In this document: positions 50,601-62,679 of the stretch, piece by piece | Layout of the letters: each line of letters opens with the position of its first letter | Numbering within the stretch: position 1 is the stretch's first letter | Source: Thelephora terrestris | Lineage: Eukaryota; Basidiomycota; Agaricomycetes; Thelephorales; Thelephoraceae | DNA length: 64,000 bases | NCBI GenBank assembly: GCA_015956445.1 | Contig: WIUZ02000009.1 | Span: forward strand, 310,001-374,000 | Reading direction: 5' to 3' | Made by a program: the position numbers and the translations under genes | The notes under the pieces: generated by a model | Told to the model about the DNA's origin: nothing | What the model saw: only the letters and a program-made list of their open reading frames with translations | Databases searched by the model: none

Positions 50601-52124
50601 CTTGTTCCGTCAGATCGCAGGCGAAGGTGATTGGAAAAAATGGGGACCACCGTAGCTAATGCCCTTCGAGCTAACAGTCATAAAACCAGCGCAGCGGATT
50701 TTGTTCGCGGATGAACTGATAGAGGGGAATAAAGCAAGGGTTTGAGGACCGCGTTCATTGAAAAGACATGATGCTCCGCGCGAAAGCCACCTTCGCTAGA
50801 GAAGGTGTTTGGTGAGTTGTCGCCCATTTTCCGCAACACTAGAATATCCTGAATCTCGAAAAAGCTTCGCGCACGTCAGAGAACTCGAAAGTGTCGATGA
50901 TCCCTTGTAATTTGCGGCAACAAGTTTCACACGCGTTCCCTTCTGTCCCCCAACCACCTCGAATTGACTCGTACACGGCCTTCAAGCAAAGCGAGTGTGG
51001 TTTTTAGAATCGAACGAGTAACCAACAAAGATCCGGCCATTCCTGGTGACACTCGCCGGAAAGCCCCCAAGGTGCGTCTAATGAAATCCTTTGGGTTTTT
51101 ATGAGTCGACGGTGCGAAGCGCCGTGTCGATCCATAGGGCGACCGAGGCTTTGCACCAGAACGAGTCTATCTTGGAGTTTTGGTGCTCTGGAGTGGTCGA
51201 TCGGAGCCCGAAACGCGGCTATATAGGTTTAATATTCGAATCGGGCATATGTGTAGGAGGTAGCGTACCTGAGAGGTAGCTTGTGATTCCGATAAACTCC
51301 AGGTTGTCAGAGTGTCTCTGCACCAAATTCGCCATCAATCCGACATCCCGATCTGAGAACCATGGTACTTGAAGTGTGGGGGCATTCAGGAGGGGGGTAG
51401 CTGTGCAGTTGAATGGATCCCTTCCATTAGACGCAGCCAGAGGAACCCTGTGAGTCTGGGTGAGTTTGAAGGGTTGTTCCATGCTACGTGCCTGTGTCGA
51501 CGGGTGCAGGGTATCCACCGCAGATCCTCGAGAAGGGGGAGGGGCGGGCGAGGTTGGAAGGTGAGACGCACTGCGACCTGACAATGGACAGAAACTCGGG
51601 CAACGGAACGAGAAAGGCCATTTGATCCTTCAGCGAGTCGGTGTCAGCGTCCGACTGTGCAATACCACGAAGTTAGTAGCGTGTCAGTATGTACGGCGGT
51701 GAAGAGCTTCGGGCGACAGATGGATAGAGTCCCGTGCTATGAGCAGGGGAATTCGTAGTATCCGCAAAGGCCCCTCCACTGTTTGACCGTTGACCTCGAG
51801 GATTGCAGAAAAGGTAGTGTTGTATGCACTGAGTCCAAGGTTTGAACCCGAAGACTAGCCAACACGCGCTGAGTTGTCTGGCACTGTTCGTCGCGAATGG
51901 CGATAATGAGACTCTGGGATTGTACATCAGCCAATGGTCCTGGGCCCCAATGTCACGCATCGTATACATCAATCCGGGCCTCAGTGGTCATTCACGTCGA
52001 AACAAAGTGGGGGAGGGTGCGGAGGACCTCAAAAGGCACAATGGACGGATCTGCCCGGAGCGCCCACCATGAGCCTCAGACTTCCACACACCGAGCCCAC
52101 ACCCCCCTTCCACCGGACGACAGC
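50601..52124. other. Intergenic region with a possible small minus-strand gene
   Basis: About 1.5 kb. Minus-strand sequence at about 51650-51500 reads DADTDSLKDQMAFLVPLPEF and IVRSQCVSPSNLARPSPFS, and 51400-51230 reads QVPWFSDRDVGLMANLVQRH then GITSYLSGTLPP; these could be exons of one small gene, but no phase-consistent join or family was found. The last 180 bp before 52125 resemble the upstream region of F-box B (GCCCGGAGCGCCCA against GCACGGAGCGCCCA). Confidence 0.35.
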
Positions 52125-53584
52125 ATGCCTCACCCGATAATCGAGATCAGCGAATTAACCCAGCTTATCATCGACCAGTGCCTTCTCCTCGGCAATAAAC
52201 GGAGCCTCGTATCGCTCGCATGCACCTGTCGGGCTTTGGAGGAACAGGCACTCAGCGCCCTGTGGTCAGAGGAACCTTCGCTGAGGAATCTCGTCAGGAG
52301 CACCCTGCCACGAGAAATTATCTACCCCCGAAAACCACTGCATAAGGTGCGTTGGATATAACGATCGTTATGTGGCTCGGTTCTGATGGGTGTATCTAGC
52401 CTACAAACGCAGAGTGGGATAGGTTTCGTCGATACGCATCTTGGATGCGTCGACTTACCTTGGATCGGGACTTTGATGAGTCGGAAGAGATCTTCCCTTT
52501 GATGCCCTCCAGCTGGTTAGACGAAGTTGTTTTTCCGGGGCTACGGAAATTGCATTGGCCGGCCAACCCCCACACCCTCCCTTTCCATCGACTCCTTCTC
52601 TCCCCAACATTGACAACGCTCTCGCTCAAATACTACTCCTTCGGTTCCTCAGAGGAGGATTTTTCAATCTTACGGCCAGTGATCATGGGACTGGATACTT
52701 CCCACCTCCGAGATCTATACCTTCGATGGTTCGTCCGTGAAGAAGCCAACAGGCAGATGGAATCCGTGGCCTCCTGCGCGGTCCTTCGATGTGGACCAGC
52801 TCTCAAGGGCCTGGGCGTATCCTCTTCATTATCGGATGCGGCGGTCCAACATATAATGCAACTTCCCAACCTTAGCACGTGGTGTGCATCGACTGGGCTA
52901 CCAAGGAGACCCAATTTGTCCCCATCCGACATCTTTCCCCGACTCAATTACCTGACGCTGGCGGGGGAAGTGTCATTAGAGTGGCTCGCCTTCTTCACAA
53001 CAACCGCACATCACATTTCCTCGGGACGGGGCTCCCATTCATCATCCAATCGTGGTCCAGTTCAAAGGCTTTGCCATTTGCATATATCCACAGGGGTCTC
53101 AATCAATGCTGTCCTCATGTCCCACATCATGCATTTCCGCGAATTGACTTTCCTCAACTTGCTATCAAATTGTGACTGGGAGGGATGTGCTTTCAGCTTG
53201 ACGGACGATGATATCGCGGAGATCACGAGCGCACTGTCTCGCTTGGTGCATGCCGTGTTAGGAATGGTGTGTTCCGCCAACTCATGTCGAACCACCGTCG
53301 CCTCCCTCGTGTCCTTTTCCACCCAGTGCAGGGACTTGGAAAGCCTAGAAGTCCACTTTAACACGGCCAATCTCCGCAACGACCTCGAGTCCGTGACGGC
53401 GGACCCTCGACTCGACAACTTACCTTCGCTTCGAACGTCCAACGATTTCCATTTGTCACTGACAGATGCACCGCTTGCAATCGATGACGATGACTCTGTA
53501 TCAGTGCTGAGCGGTTTTCGTAGGATCTTCCCTTCTCTTGTTGCGATCGGAGGGGGTGAGATCCCCTGGGGTCCCTGGATCTGA
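52125..53584 (+). CDS. F-box protein C of the local family
   Basis: Exon 1 starts MPHPIIEISELTQLIIDQCL and has ACTCRALEEQALSALWSEEP. The intron starts GTGCGT just before the conserved VRW frame and ends at CTAG near 52400. Exon 2 begins near PTNAEWDRFRRYASWMRRLT and runs to 53584. Landmarks: FHRLLLSPTLTTLSLKYYSF, VVRREEANRQME-type block reads FVREEANRQMESVASCAVLR, HIMQLPNLSTWCA, FPRLNYLTLAGEVSLEWLAF, FSLTDDDIAEITSALSRLVH, HFNTANLRNDLESVTADPRL and GFRRIFPSLVAIGG. The C-terminus (IPWGPWI) is shorter and different from A and D, which end in a KELSLRL-like stretch. Otherwise intact. Confidence 0.87.
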
Positions 53585-54462
53585 GGCTTCCAGAGGTGTA
53601 CGCTGCAAGCTCGTTGGTCGGTTTTTTGCCTCTTGTAGATTGAATTAAAGCTCTAGTTATTTTATGCCGCCATGTCGAAACCATTTGCCACGTCCATGTA
53701 GGCCCGGTATTTCCGCTGTCAGTTAGCGTCCCCCCCGCAATAATCGGTCAGCTCGAACCAAAAAACCTAGGTAAATATGCGGGTCAAACGCTGGTGGCTG
53801 TATAATTCGTCGGCAACACATACATCAAGACAATCCATCCACCTCCTTGGGTTACGAGGGGTTACATGACGTTTGCACGAATCCAGAGAAGTCCACAGTT
53901 TTAGAACAAGAAGAGCCGGTCGAGGCCCGGCAAACGCACGCTTGGGATTCACTGGAGGTCTAAACGTTTAGATCCCACAGCCTCAAATACCATGTGATAG
54001 CATTCTATCTACTGCTCAGTGGCCAAGCTGAAGCAGAAGAGAATATGCAATGGAACACTGGTGATTCAAAAGGCGCCTCGCCCATTCTGTGGAGTCCGAG
54101 TACTCATATCTGCAGATGCCCTCAACCAAAACCGGGGGCAGTTGGTAGCTGTGTGAAAATCTTTGGAACACTTGGGGTCTGAGGCGAGATTTTCCAGGAT
54201 TTGTTGTGTAACTTCTAGCAAGATCATTAGCAGCGCTAGCGACAGTCATGGGCTCCACGCGGCTTTTTGATTCATAGGTTCCCGTAAAAAAAATGCACGG
54301 GAAAGGGGTCCCAGCGAGACCCTGAATCATTTGGCAATTTATAATTCTGCGCGAGGGCGATGGAGGAGATCTAGAGGATCAATTTGAACTCCAAAGGCGG
54401 AATCGATTAGGATGAGCCTTACAAGGCGGGCGCCTGCATCCCTCTTGCAGCGGACAGTCTCC
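53585..54462. other. Spacer between F-box C and D
   Basis: No gene seen. 53770-53900 matches the flank after F-box B; about 54010-54080 (AAGCAGAAGAGAATATGCAA) matches the region before F-box B near 41990-42040; 54205-54250 matches the region before F-box A. The spacers thus share ancestry with the genes. Confidence 0.5.
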
Positions 54463-55949
54463 ATGCCTCACCCAATCATCGAGATCAGCGAATTGGCCCA
54501 GGTCATCTTCGACCACTGCCTCCTCCTCAGAGATGAACGGAGCCTCATATCGCTCGCGTGCACCTGTCGGGCTCTGGAGGAACAGGCTCTCAGCACCCTG
54601 TGGTCAGAACAATCGTCGTTGGTGACTCTCATCGAAAGTGCCTTACCACCGGGCATTTTGACCTCCTCCAAACCTCTGCCACAGGTGCGTTGGGTACAAC
54701 AATTGTTACGTGGCTCATTTCTGATTGCGGTGTCTAGCCTACAAGCGCGCACTGGGACAAGTTTCGACGATATGCGTCCTGGATGCGCCGGCTCGTCTTG
54801 ACTTGGAAGTCGGGGATCCCAGGAGAGGTCTTCCATTTGATATCCCTCAGCTTATCGGACGGGGTTGCGTGTCCCGGGCTGCGGGAATTGTGTTGGAAGG
54901 CCAACCTCAACACCCTTCCTTTCCATCGGCTCTTTCTCTCCCCCAAATTGACGACGCTCTCACTCACATACTCGTCCCTCTCCGCCGAATCTTCGGAGAG
55001 AGACCTTTTAATTTTACGGCCGGTGATCATGGGATTGGACACCTTTCCTCTTCAACACCTACACCTCCAGTGGTGGATTCCCGGAGAAGTGGGCCGGCAG
55101 ATGGAATCCGCTGCCTCCTCTGCGATCCTTCGATGCGGACCTGCTCTCGAGACGCTAGCCGTATTTTCGCCTGTGTCTGCAGAGGCAATCCAATACGTGA
55201 TGCAACTTCCCAACCTCATCACGTGGTACACGTCGAATGGGCCACCAAACACACTCACCCTGCCACTCTCCGAGGTCTTCCCCCAACTCGACCTCCTGGA
55301 GCTAGTGTTGGAAGTGTCATTTGAGTGGCTCACTTTCTTCACGAAAACCTCATGTCCCATCTCCTCGGGGCAGAATTCCCGCTTACCCCTCAATCGTGGA
55401 CCCATTCAAAGGCTTGGTGGTCTGGTGACTTATCCCAAAGTTGCGATTGACGCTGCTTTCATGTCCCCCATCATGCTGTTCCGCGATTTGGTTTTTCTCA
55501 GGTTGACATCAGCTTGTTGCCCCGTATTGGGGTGTGCTTTCAGCTTGACGGACGATGATATCGCGGAGATTGCGACGGCGCTACCTCGCTTGGGAGAGGC
55601 CGTGTTGGGAATCGTGTGTTCCGTCAACTCGTGTCAAACCACCGTTGCCTCCCTCGTCTCCCTTTCCACACGTTGCAGGGATTTGGAACTCCTAGAAATC
55701 CATTTCAACACGGCAAATCTTCGAATCGACCTCGAGTCGGTGTCGGCGGACCCTCGACTTGACACCTTGCCTTCGCTCCGGACACGCGACATTTTCCATC
55801 TGTCACTGTCGAATGCACCGTATGCAATCAAAGAGGACGACGCTGTGCCAGTGCTGAGGGGTTTTCGCAGGATCTTCCCTTCGCTCACCGAAATTAGCGG
55901 GAATACCACCCCATGGAAGGAACTCAGTCTAAGGCTTTCGGAGGGGTGA
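54463..55949 (+). CDS. F-box protein D of the local family
   Basis: Exon 1: MPHPIIEISELAQVIFDHCL, ACTCRALEEQALSTLWSEQS. Intron GTGCGT..TCTAG, then PTSAHWDKFRRYASWMRRLV and about 390 residues. Landmarks: LSDGVACPGLRELCWKANLN, FHRLFLSPKLTTLSLTYSSL, IMGLDTFPLQHLHLQWWIPG, FSLTDDDIAEIATALPRLGE, NSCQTTVASLVSLSTRCRDL, HFNTANLRIDLESVSADPRL, GFRRIFPSLTEISG and a KELSLRLSEG end. No frame break. Its 3' flank pairs with that of the inverted copy E. Confidence 0.88.
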
Positions 55950-56809
55950 CCCCCGAGCCCAAAGTTGTTCGATAGTTTTATATGCCGCCGAATTTCCCCC
56001 TTTCTATGCCACCGTGTCGACTTCGTTCACCACGTTTATGTGGGGAAGTATGCCTTTCGTTCTAGTTTGGACAGAATGTATCTAATTGGGCGGATACGCT
56101 TTATTGTGTTATGCGCAGCATGTAGAATGTACGTACTCTAAGTCGTGAACGTTTGAACCCTGGCGGATTCTGACTGCTTAGAACTCACGACCGTTAAAAA
56201 CCACCTGCTTTCCTCTCAAATTCCAGCGAGAAATTTTTCGTATAACCAATCATGAGGCGACAGACTTGAAGTCCTGAGGATCTCCTCTCAATTTTCGATG
56301 GCCTTCCCTCCGTTCAATCCGTTGAGAAATACACATCACCAAGGAGTCAATACGACGGCATCGATAACGTTCAACCGTCTCCTGGTCTAAATCTCCAACG
56401 CCTCCGAAGAAACCGCGCACCGTGCAATCATCCTCCAAGAGAATGATGAATAAAGACTTTGTCACCATAATTCTCAATGGCGATGAGCGTGAGGCCATCA
56501 AGTATTTAGTGATGATCATCGGAACTGTTCCCTCGCGATTGGTGGTATGAAAAGGGTTTTGGTACATCACTGGAATTCATAAGGAAAGTAGATATGTTCC
56601 GATGGTCGTGAGTTGGTTCGCGACCTACAATAAATACATCTGACATGCTGCGCATAACACATTGAGGCTTACCCCCCAGATACGTTTTGTCAGAGCTAAC
56701 TTACAAAAGACATATGTCCCCACGTAAACGTGGCGAATGATTTAGGCAGAACGGGGAGGGGTTCTGCGGAATCAGTGGTCTGCAAAAAGCTGTCATACGA
56801 GCTTGCGAG
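55950..56809. other. Convergent spacer with inverted repeat
   Basis: Between the stops of F-box D (plus) and E (minus). A perfect 19-bp inverted repeat, TGTGTTATGCGCAGCATGT at 56105-56123 and its reverse complement at 56643-56661, sits about 150 bp after each stop, within longer imperfect homology (GACAGAATGTATCT against GACAAAACGTATCT). It is what remains of the common 3' flank. The open frame at 56250-56570 has no family signal. Confidence 0.7.
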
Positions 56810-58296
56810 TCACTCCCCCTCTGGAAAACTTGGGCTCCACCAGGAATTATCCCCACTGATTTTGGTGAGCGAAGAAAAGATCCTATGAAATCCCCTCAGG
56901 ACCGGTACGAGGTCGTCCTCGTCGATTGTATATGGTGCGCTTGACAGAAACAGATGGAAAATATTGGATGTTCGAAGTGAAGGTAATTCGGTAAGTCGAG
57001 GGTCCGCCGACGCCAACTCGAGGTCGTTGCGAAGATTTTCCGTGTTGAAGTGGACCTCTAATTGCTCCAGGCCTCTGCACTGCGTGGAAAAGGAGACGAG
57101 GGAGGCGACGGTGGTTCGGCACGAGTTGGCGGAACAAATGGTCCCAAACGAGACCTCCACCAAACGAGGTAGTGCAGTCGCGATCTCCGCGATATCATCG
57201 TCCGTCAAGCTGAAACCACATCCCCCCGCGGTGGAACAGGACGATGTCAAGCACAAGAAAATCAGCTCGCGGAATAGCGTGATGGGGGACATAAAATCAG
57301 CGTCGATGGGGACTTCCATGAAAGTAAACAATCCGCGAAGCGTTTGAACGGGTCCACGATGGAGGGGCGGGTAGGAACTTTTCTCCGAGGGAATGTGACG
57401 TGCGGTTTTCGTGAGGAAGGTGAGCCACTCTAACGAAACTTCCTCCGCCAGCGACAGATACTCGAGTCGGGGAAAGATATCAGGTAGCGCCAAATTGGTT
57501 GTCTTTGGTGGCCCGTTCGGCGTGTGCCATATTCTCAGGTTGGGAAGCTGCATTGTATGTTGAATTGCCGCGTCCGATAAGGGCGAATATACACACAACT
57601 CCTTGAGAGCAGGTCCGCACAGAAGGACTGCAGAGGAGGCGATGGGTCCGATCTGCCTGTTAGCTTCTTCAGGAATCTCCCACCGAAGGTATAGTTCTTG
57701 GAGATGGAAGGTGTCCAGTCCCATGATCATTGATTGCAGGATTGAGATATCCTCCTCCGAGGAACCATCATGACCGGGCTTGTACGTGAATGAGAACGTT
57801 TTCAGTTTTGGGGAGAGAAGGAGCCGGTGGAAAGGGAGGGTTTCTCGGTTGGCTCCCCACTCCAAGTCCTGCAGCTCGGGACACACAACCCCATCCGACA
57901 AGCCGAGGGACATGAAACGGAAGACCTCTTTCGACATTCCGTATCTCTCCTGCTGCAAGAGGAGTTTACGCATCCAAGACGCGTATCGACGAAACCTGTC
58001 CCACTCTGCATTTGTAGCCTAAACGTGCCAATCAGAAACAAGCCACGTAACGATCAGTATTCCCAACGCACCTGTGGCAGTGGTCTGCGGGAGTACATAA
58101 TGCCTCGTCTTACGGTGCTCCTGATGAGAGTCTCCAGCGACGATTGCTTCGACCACAGGGTGCTGAGAGCCTGTTCCTCCAAAGCCCGACAGGTGCATGC
58201 GAGCGATACGAGGCTTTGTCCGTTGCCGAGGAGGAGGCAGTGGTCGAGGATGACTTGGGTTAATTCGCTGATCTCGATTATCGGGTGAGGCCCCAT
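56810..58296 (-). CDS. F-box protein E, inverted member of the local family
   Basis: Start at 58296 (MGPHPIIEISELTQVILDHC); an upstream in-frame Met exists at 58410 but the family start is the one given. F-box block ACTCRALEEQALSTLWSKQS. The intron begins GTGCGTTGGG and ends TTTAG before 58020. Exon 2: PTNAEWDRFRRYASWMRKLL, LSDGVVCPELQDLEWGANRE, FHRLLLSPKLKTFSFTY, HTMQLPNLRIWHTPNGPPKT, FPRLEYLSLAEEVSLEWLTF, FSLTDDDIAEIATALPRLVE, HFNTENLRNDLELASADPRL, GFHRIFSSLTKISG. Intact. It faces gene D tail to tail. Confidence 0.87.
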
Positions 58297-59222
58297 GGAG
58301 ATCGCCTGGTGCAAGAGGAGATGTGGGCGCTCTGCGGACCTCCAATTTCGTAACTTTTCAGAGGCCTCAACGCTGAGTTCACTTGGTACACCCGACACAG
58401 AAATATTCAATACTTTCCAGCCTCTCGCCTAAAATGCATTAAAGAGATGCTTCACGGACCAGGTGCTGTGCTACGGCGACGAAATATCTCCTTTTGCTAC
58501 AGTTTTGTGTGAATGGTCACCGAGGTGCGGATGGACCACCAGTGACCACTGGCCATGGTTGACACTCGGGGCGGTAGCTTAAGCGTAAGAATCCCTAACA
58601 AATCTCATTGCGTAGTCTCAGCGTGCGGTAGTCAGACCCTAGAGGCCGTCTTTTAGTCTAAATGGGAGCTACGCTCGACTCGTGCACGGAGTCAAGCAAA
58701 GGGGGGGGTCATCTGCCTCGTCCGGGAAGTGGTGTACTACTCCGAGATATCATGGACAGAATGGATGAGGCCGAAAGCTTGTAGGCGTGGAAGCAGGCGC
58801 AGGGAGGGACTTGGAAATGGGGTCAATCGAGTCCGGAGACATCCCACTCCCTCCCGAAAAGGCGTTTTCATTGAAGGTGAAACCTATTGTTCGGAGACGA
58901 GGCACCATTGCTTCGCTGTCCGTGGTTCCAGGTTTGTCACATAGAATGTCGTGGTCGAGACTCTCCGGAAGACAACGATTCCACAACGTGGTTCACGCCG
59001 AGTATTTTCCGCGTTTTGGCTTGTTCGTAGTACCTCAGTCGAGGTGGAACTTGTAAATCATGTCCATCTATCCGCATGGAAGTGAATGAGCGGTGGATTG
59101 TGTATTGCCTGATAGAGGGTCCATGAACATTAGACTCTAGAGAGCAGAATTACGCTATAAAAAAGATACCTAACTCGAGCGAAAGGTTGTATTTCTAACT
59201 TTTAACCCCCTTAACTTCACCT
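58297..59222. other. Intergenic region, no supported gene
   Basis: About 0.9 kb between F-box E 5' end and the TIM50 3' end. Small frames on both strands near 58750-59050 have no recognisable motif. Confidence 0.5.
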
Positions 59223-61104
59223 TCACACCTTCTCTGGCGTAGAAACATCCGCTCCAGCAACGGTCGCATTCTCTGACGGTTCAGGTTTTTTCCCGAGGAA
59301 CATCGATTGGACGACCCCAAGAGCGTTTCCGCTCATCTCCTTCGCCATCGCTTGCCTATCCTCCTCCAGCAGTCGCTCAAAGTTCTCCTTGTTCGCCGCG
59401 ATGTAGGCCTGCTCTTCCTTATATAATGCTTGAGCTTCCGCGCGTTTTTGTTCAAGGTATGTCGGAGGGACGGGAGATTTGGACTGCAAGCAAGAAGGTC
59501 AGTTTGAGCAACTCTGGGTTGGGACAGTTCCATGCGGGAAGGTGCAGACGTACGGGAGTAGAAGTGCTACCAAACATGCTGCTCAGCGTGAAGCCGGACT
59601 CCGATAATCGCTTCGCTCCGCTCTGTTGCCAAGCTTCGATATGTCGCTTCTTGGCCTCCGCCTCCTGCTTAGCATACTCCACTGGGACGTCCTTCCCGTG
59701 GAAAGCCTTCAGGATCGGCCGTACATCAGGTGGTCGATAAATCGCGATCGCTAAAATAATCGAGCATCATTAACGTTCTTCCACACATCAGTTCTAGGAT
59801 GCGCTACCCACATTCGAGGAAGGGGATCATTGCTACCAGACCCCTGTCTCCTGGTGTGCCCTTCCACTTCGGGATAACCAGCGAGTTGTCGGGATGGGTG
59901 GTGCAGTGGTCCGGATCGGTGTCAAGAAGAATGACTTTGGACAAGTCTCGATTCAAATACGAGAGATCCTAGTAGGACACAATTAAATTGTGATCGTGTA
60001 TACTGGTACCATCGCGCACCTTCACAGGCCGTCCGTTTTCAGACTTCGTCGCGTCCCGGAACAGTTTATACGCCACATGGAACCCGTATGGGTCTAGCTT
60101 CTCGACAATTGGAGCTGCCGTCTGGTGATCGTGAGTGAGCGCAAGACATCCAGTCTATGAGGGGAGGGAAATCACGTAGTTGTGCTGAGTCGTGAAGATC
60201 ACGACTTCGTAGAACTGAGACAGGTATGCCAGGAAGTAATCGACACCGGGTCGCTTGGCAGTTCTCCAGCCGTATTGTCTCTGGGTATGACTTTCGTCAG
60301 TAACGGAACGTTTAGAACTGTAAGGCTGACTTACATCCCAAGTGGATGTCACGAGCAGATCGTCTAAGGAGAGGACGAGTGTGTAAGGCTTCTGATGAGG
60401 TGCTGGGAGTGGAGGGGGGAGAAGCTCGGTCCAGATTGGCTTTGTGAACAGCTGAAAGAGAGAAAGTTAGGCGCTTTAATGACGAACAGAGGATTGGAAC
60501 AGCATACATCGAACACGCCACTAGCTCTCTCCACTGTTCGTCCCCACCTCGTCGAAGGAGCAGTCTCTAATGTCTGCGCCACGTGGAACACAAATAATCA
60601 GCGACTACACAAGATAATGCCAACAAAAGTGGAACTCACCATCCTCTTCTCTTTCAGTTCCGCTTCCGTCCACTCCCCGCCCAGAGATGCCGCATACACT
60701 CCCAACCCAAGTGCCGCGATGCCAATCATGAGTTTACTCATGTGCCTTGTCTTCCGCTCAATTGAACTTGGGGAGTCTTTAGCAGACCGGGCGCCTGTAC
60801 GCTCAGAGCGTGGTGTTTCGTCCGCGGCAGTAAAGTCCAACGTCGAAAGGCTTGGAAGGTCTGAGAGCTTTGAGTCTGAGATGTCACCGGGTGCCGCAGG
60901 TGCTTGCTCCGGAGCCGAGGGATCGACATTAGGGTGTTGTTTGGAGGGTTCTGAAGAGGATTGTGACGAGGCCGCTGGCTGGCTGCCTGACGGGTCTTGC
61001 TGAGGCCTCTTCGATTTTTTGGAGGCGAATGTCCTGGCGTGAATGGGGTATTGGACGAGAGCTCGTCGAGCGGGAAGTTGAGCAGCCAGCCGTGCAACGA
61101 GCAT
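59223..61104 (-). CDS. TIM50: Tim50, mitochondrial inner-membrane presequence receptor
   Basis: Met at 61104: [20 protein letters not shown], a clear mitochondrial presequence. A Ser/Pro/Glu-rich linker leads to a single membrane span ([19 protein letters not shown]). Across introns follow [98 protein letters not shown] and [20 protein letters not shown]. The end is [17 protein letters not shown] and a helical tail ending STPEKV. The FCP1-like fold is present; the phosphatase signature DxDxT reads SLDDLLV, as expected for non-catalytic Tim50. The protein faces the intermembrane space and passes precursors from TOM to the TIM23 channel. About six introns. Confidence 0.92.
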
Positions 61105-62679
61105 TTTTTCGCGAATTTTTTTTCGGAACGGTCGGCGTCACTGCTGAGCGGAAAGCGTTTGCTGGAAAGAATCCGAAGACGCGCCTCGGCACACTCACAC
61201 GCCGCGGTCGGCTTCCTTCACCACAACGCCCATGCGTGACGCTGGGTCATCTGCCTTCGCTGCTAGTCGTATCCGTGGATACAATTATGCGCCAATCACC
61301 GCCACACAAGCCTTTCTCTTTCGCGAACTGGGACGAATAAATCCGACCGGGGAGGTCCCTTTATGGTTAACTCTATGCGCTTGCCCCTCACGGAGCCTCA
61401 CGGCCGCGGATTTATCGCTGGAACGAAAGGCACCCCAAACGCAATGTCTAGCAAGGCGTCTTGATATCGGCCATCAAAGAAGGGTCGTTTGTCATGGTAA
61501 GATCGTTGGCTTTACTTTATGGCAGATGCCTCGTTGCCTACTACTTATCGCATTTTCATCTTTCGTGATGTGGGTAAACAGATTCAGTATGTAAGCGGTG
61601 AGTTCCTTTTCCTTCAAAATTCACGTGTGAGACGCTGGCGGACGAAATCACCGCCGCAGTACTGGGGCAGTTTTGTTCTACAAGCCGTTCGTTATCTTCG
61701 CGCCATTTTCCCTGATAACTACCGGAACCCATCAGGGTCGTGAGGCCGAGTCGGTCATGAATTCGGATGCGCTGACCCATCGCGAGTGTTATCTAGCGGT
61801 CCCGGGGATCTATCTCCGACCAGAATACTTACCATCCACGCAGATGTCCAACCCTGTGCTTATCGATTGTATGATTTGATGACTTTCAACAGCCAACAAT
61901 CGTACCATAGAAATCACGTTCCTTCCAACGGCCCACAGATCGGAGTTTGCCTCATGTAGCAGCGATCCGTCCCATTCCTGCCGCACCTCTTGGTCCGATA
62001 TGGAGGCAGGTGTACTCGAGACGCTTCCTCGACCCATCACGGCAACGCACCCAAACCACTTGAAACGTTCGACTATCTATTGACCTATACTAGCCCGCAA
62101 CGTTTGGGAATGATCTAGGCTTCTGACGCGTCGGTTCCAGACCGTCTGTGACACACCCTCGATACCTGTCTCTTCCAATATGGTAAGTTTTGTGGCGCAA
62201 TGCCGTATGGGATCCAGGTCTACGTTTACGCCTTCTCGGTGTTACTTATAGCTTAAAGTCGCACTTTTCTGTGTAAAAATCGTAGCTGCAATTTGGTTCA
62301 AGGGGTGGAATCGCGAAGACCGCCTAAGTAGTGCATGCGCAATTTAGCCGATCGATCGAGCCGCGTGCAGTGATGAAATCAGACAAAAGTCCAAATAAAT
62401 TTCTCGGGAAATTTGTGGAAGATATAAAAGACCGACTTCCGCCCTCCCCAATCCCCAGCATTCGCTCTCCGCTTCCACCTCCATCGTCTACGTCTCTGAC
62501 CGCGCCTTGCGACAAAACAAAAACCCGTTCCCCCCCTTCCTTTGCATGTACTCCAACCAGCTCGGTAGTACTCACAACCCACACCGCGGAAGCAAGCACT
62601 CCAGCCCAAGCCCTAGAGCAGGACATTAACACCCTTCCTCTTCGTCGTTGACTTTACCTCTTCTATCCGTAACCGAAAA
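61105..62679. other. Intergenic region, TIM50 / INO1 divergent
   Basis: About 1.6 kb between two divergent genes. A minus-strand frame at 61810-62040 (EVRQEWDGSLLHEANSDLWA, SISTGLDICVD, ending at a GTAAGT donor) may be an exon of a small unidentified gene, but no in-phase partner was found. A plus-strand frame at 62331-62651 lies in what is probably the INO1 leader. Confidence 0.4.
62423..62430 (+). promoter_or_regulatory. TATA box candidate for INO1
   Basis: TATAAAAG about 250 bp before the INO1 start. Position suits a promoter with a leader of about 200 nt. Not proven. Confidence 0.45.

Noticed and set aside
56250-56570. Small minus-strand gene between F-box D and E
   Set aside because: Lies between arms of an inverted duplication and shows no protein-family character.
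62331-62651. 106-codon frame upstream of INO1
   Set aside because: Low-complexity Pro/Ser/Thr content within the probable leader; no evidence that it is translated.
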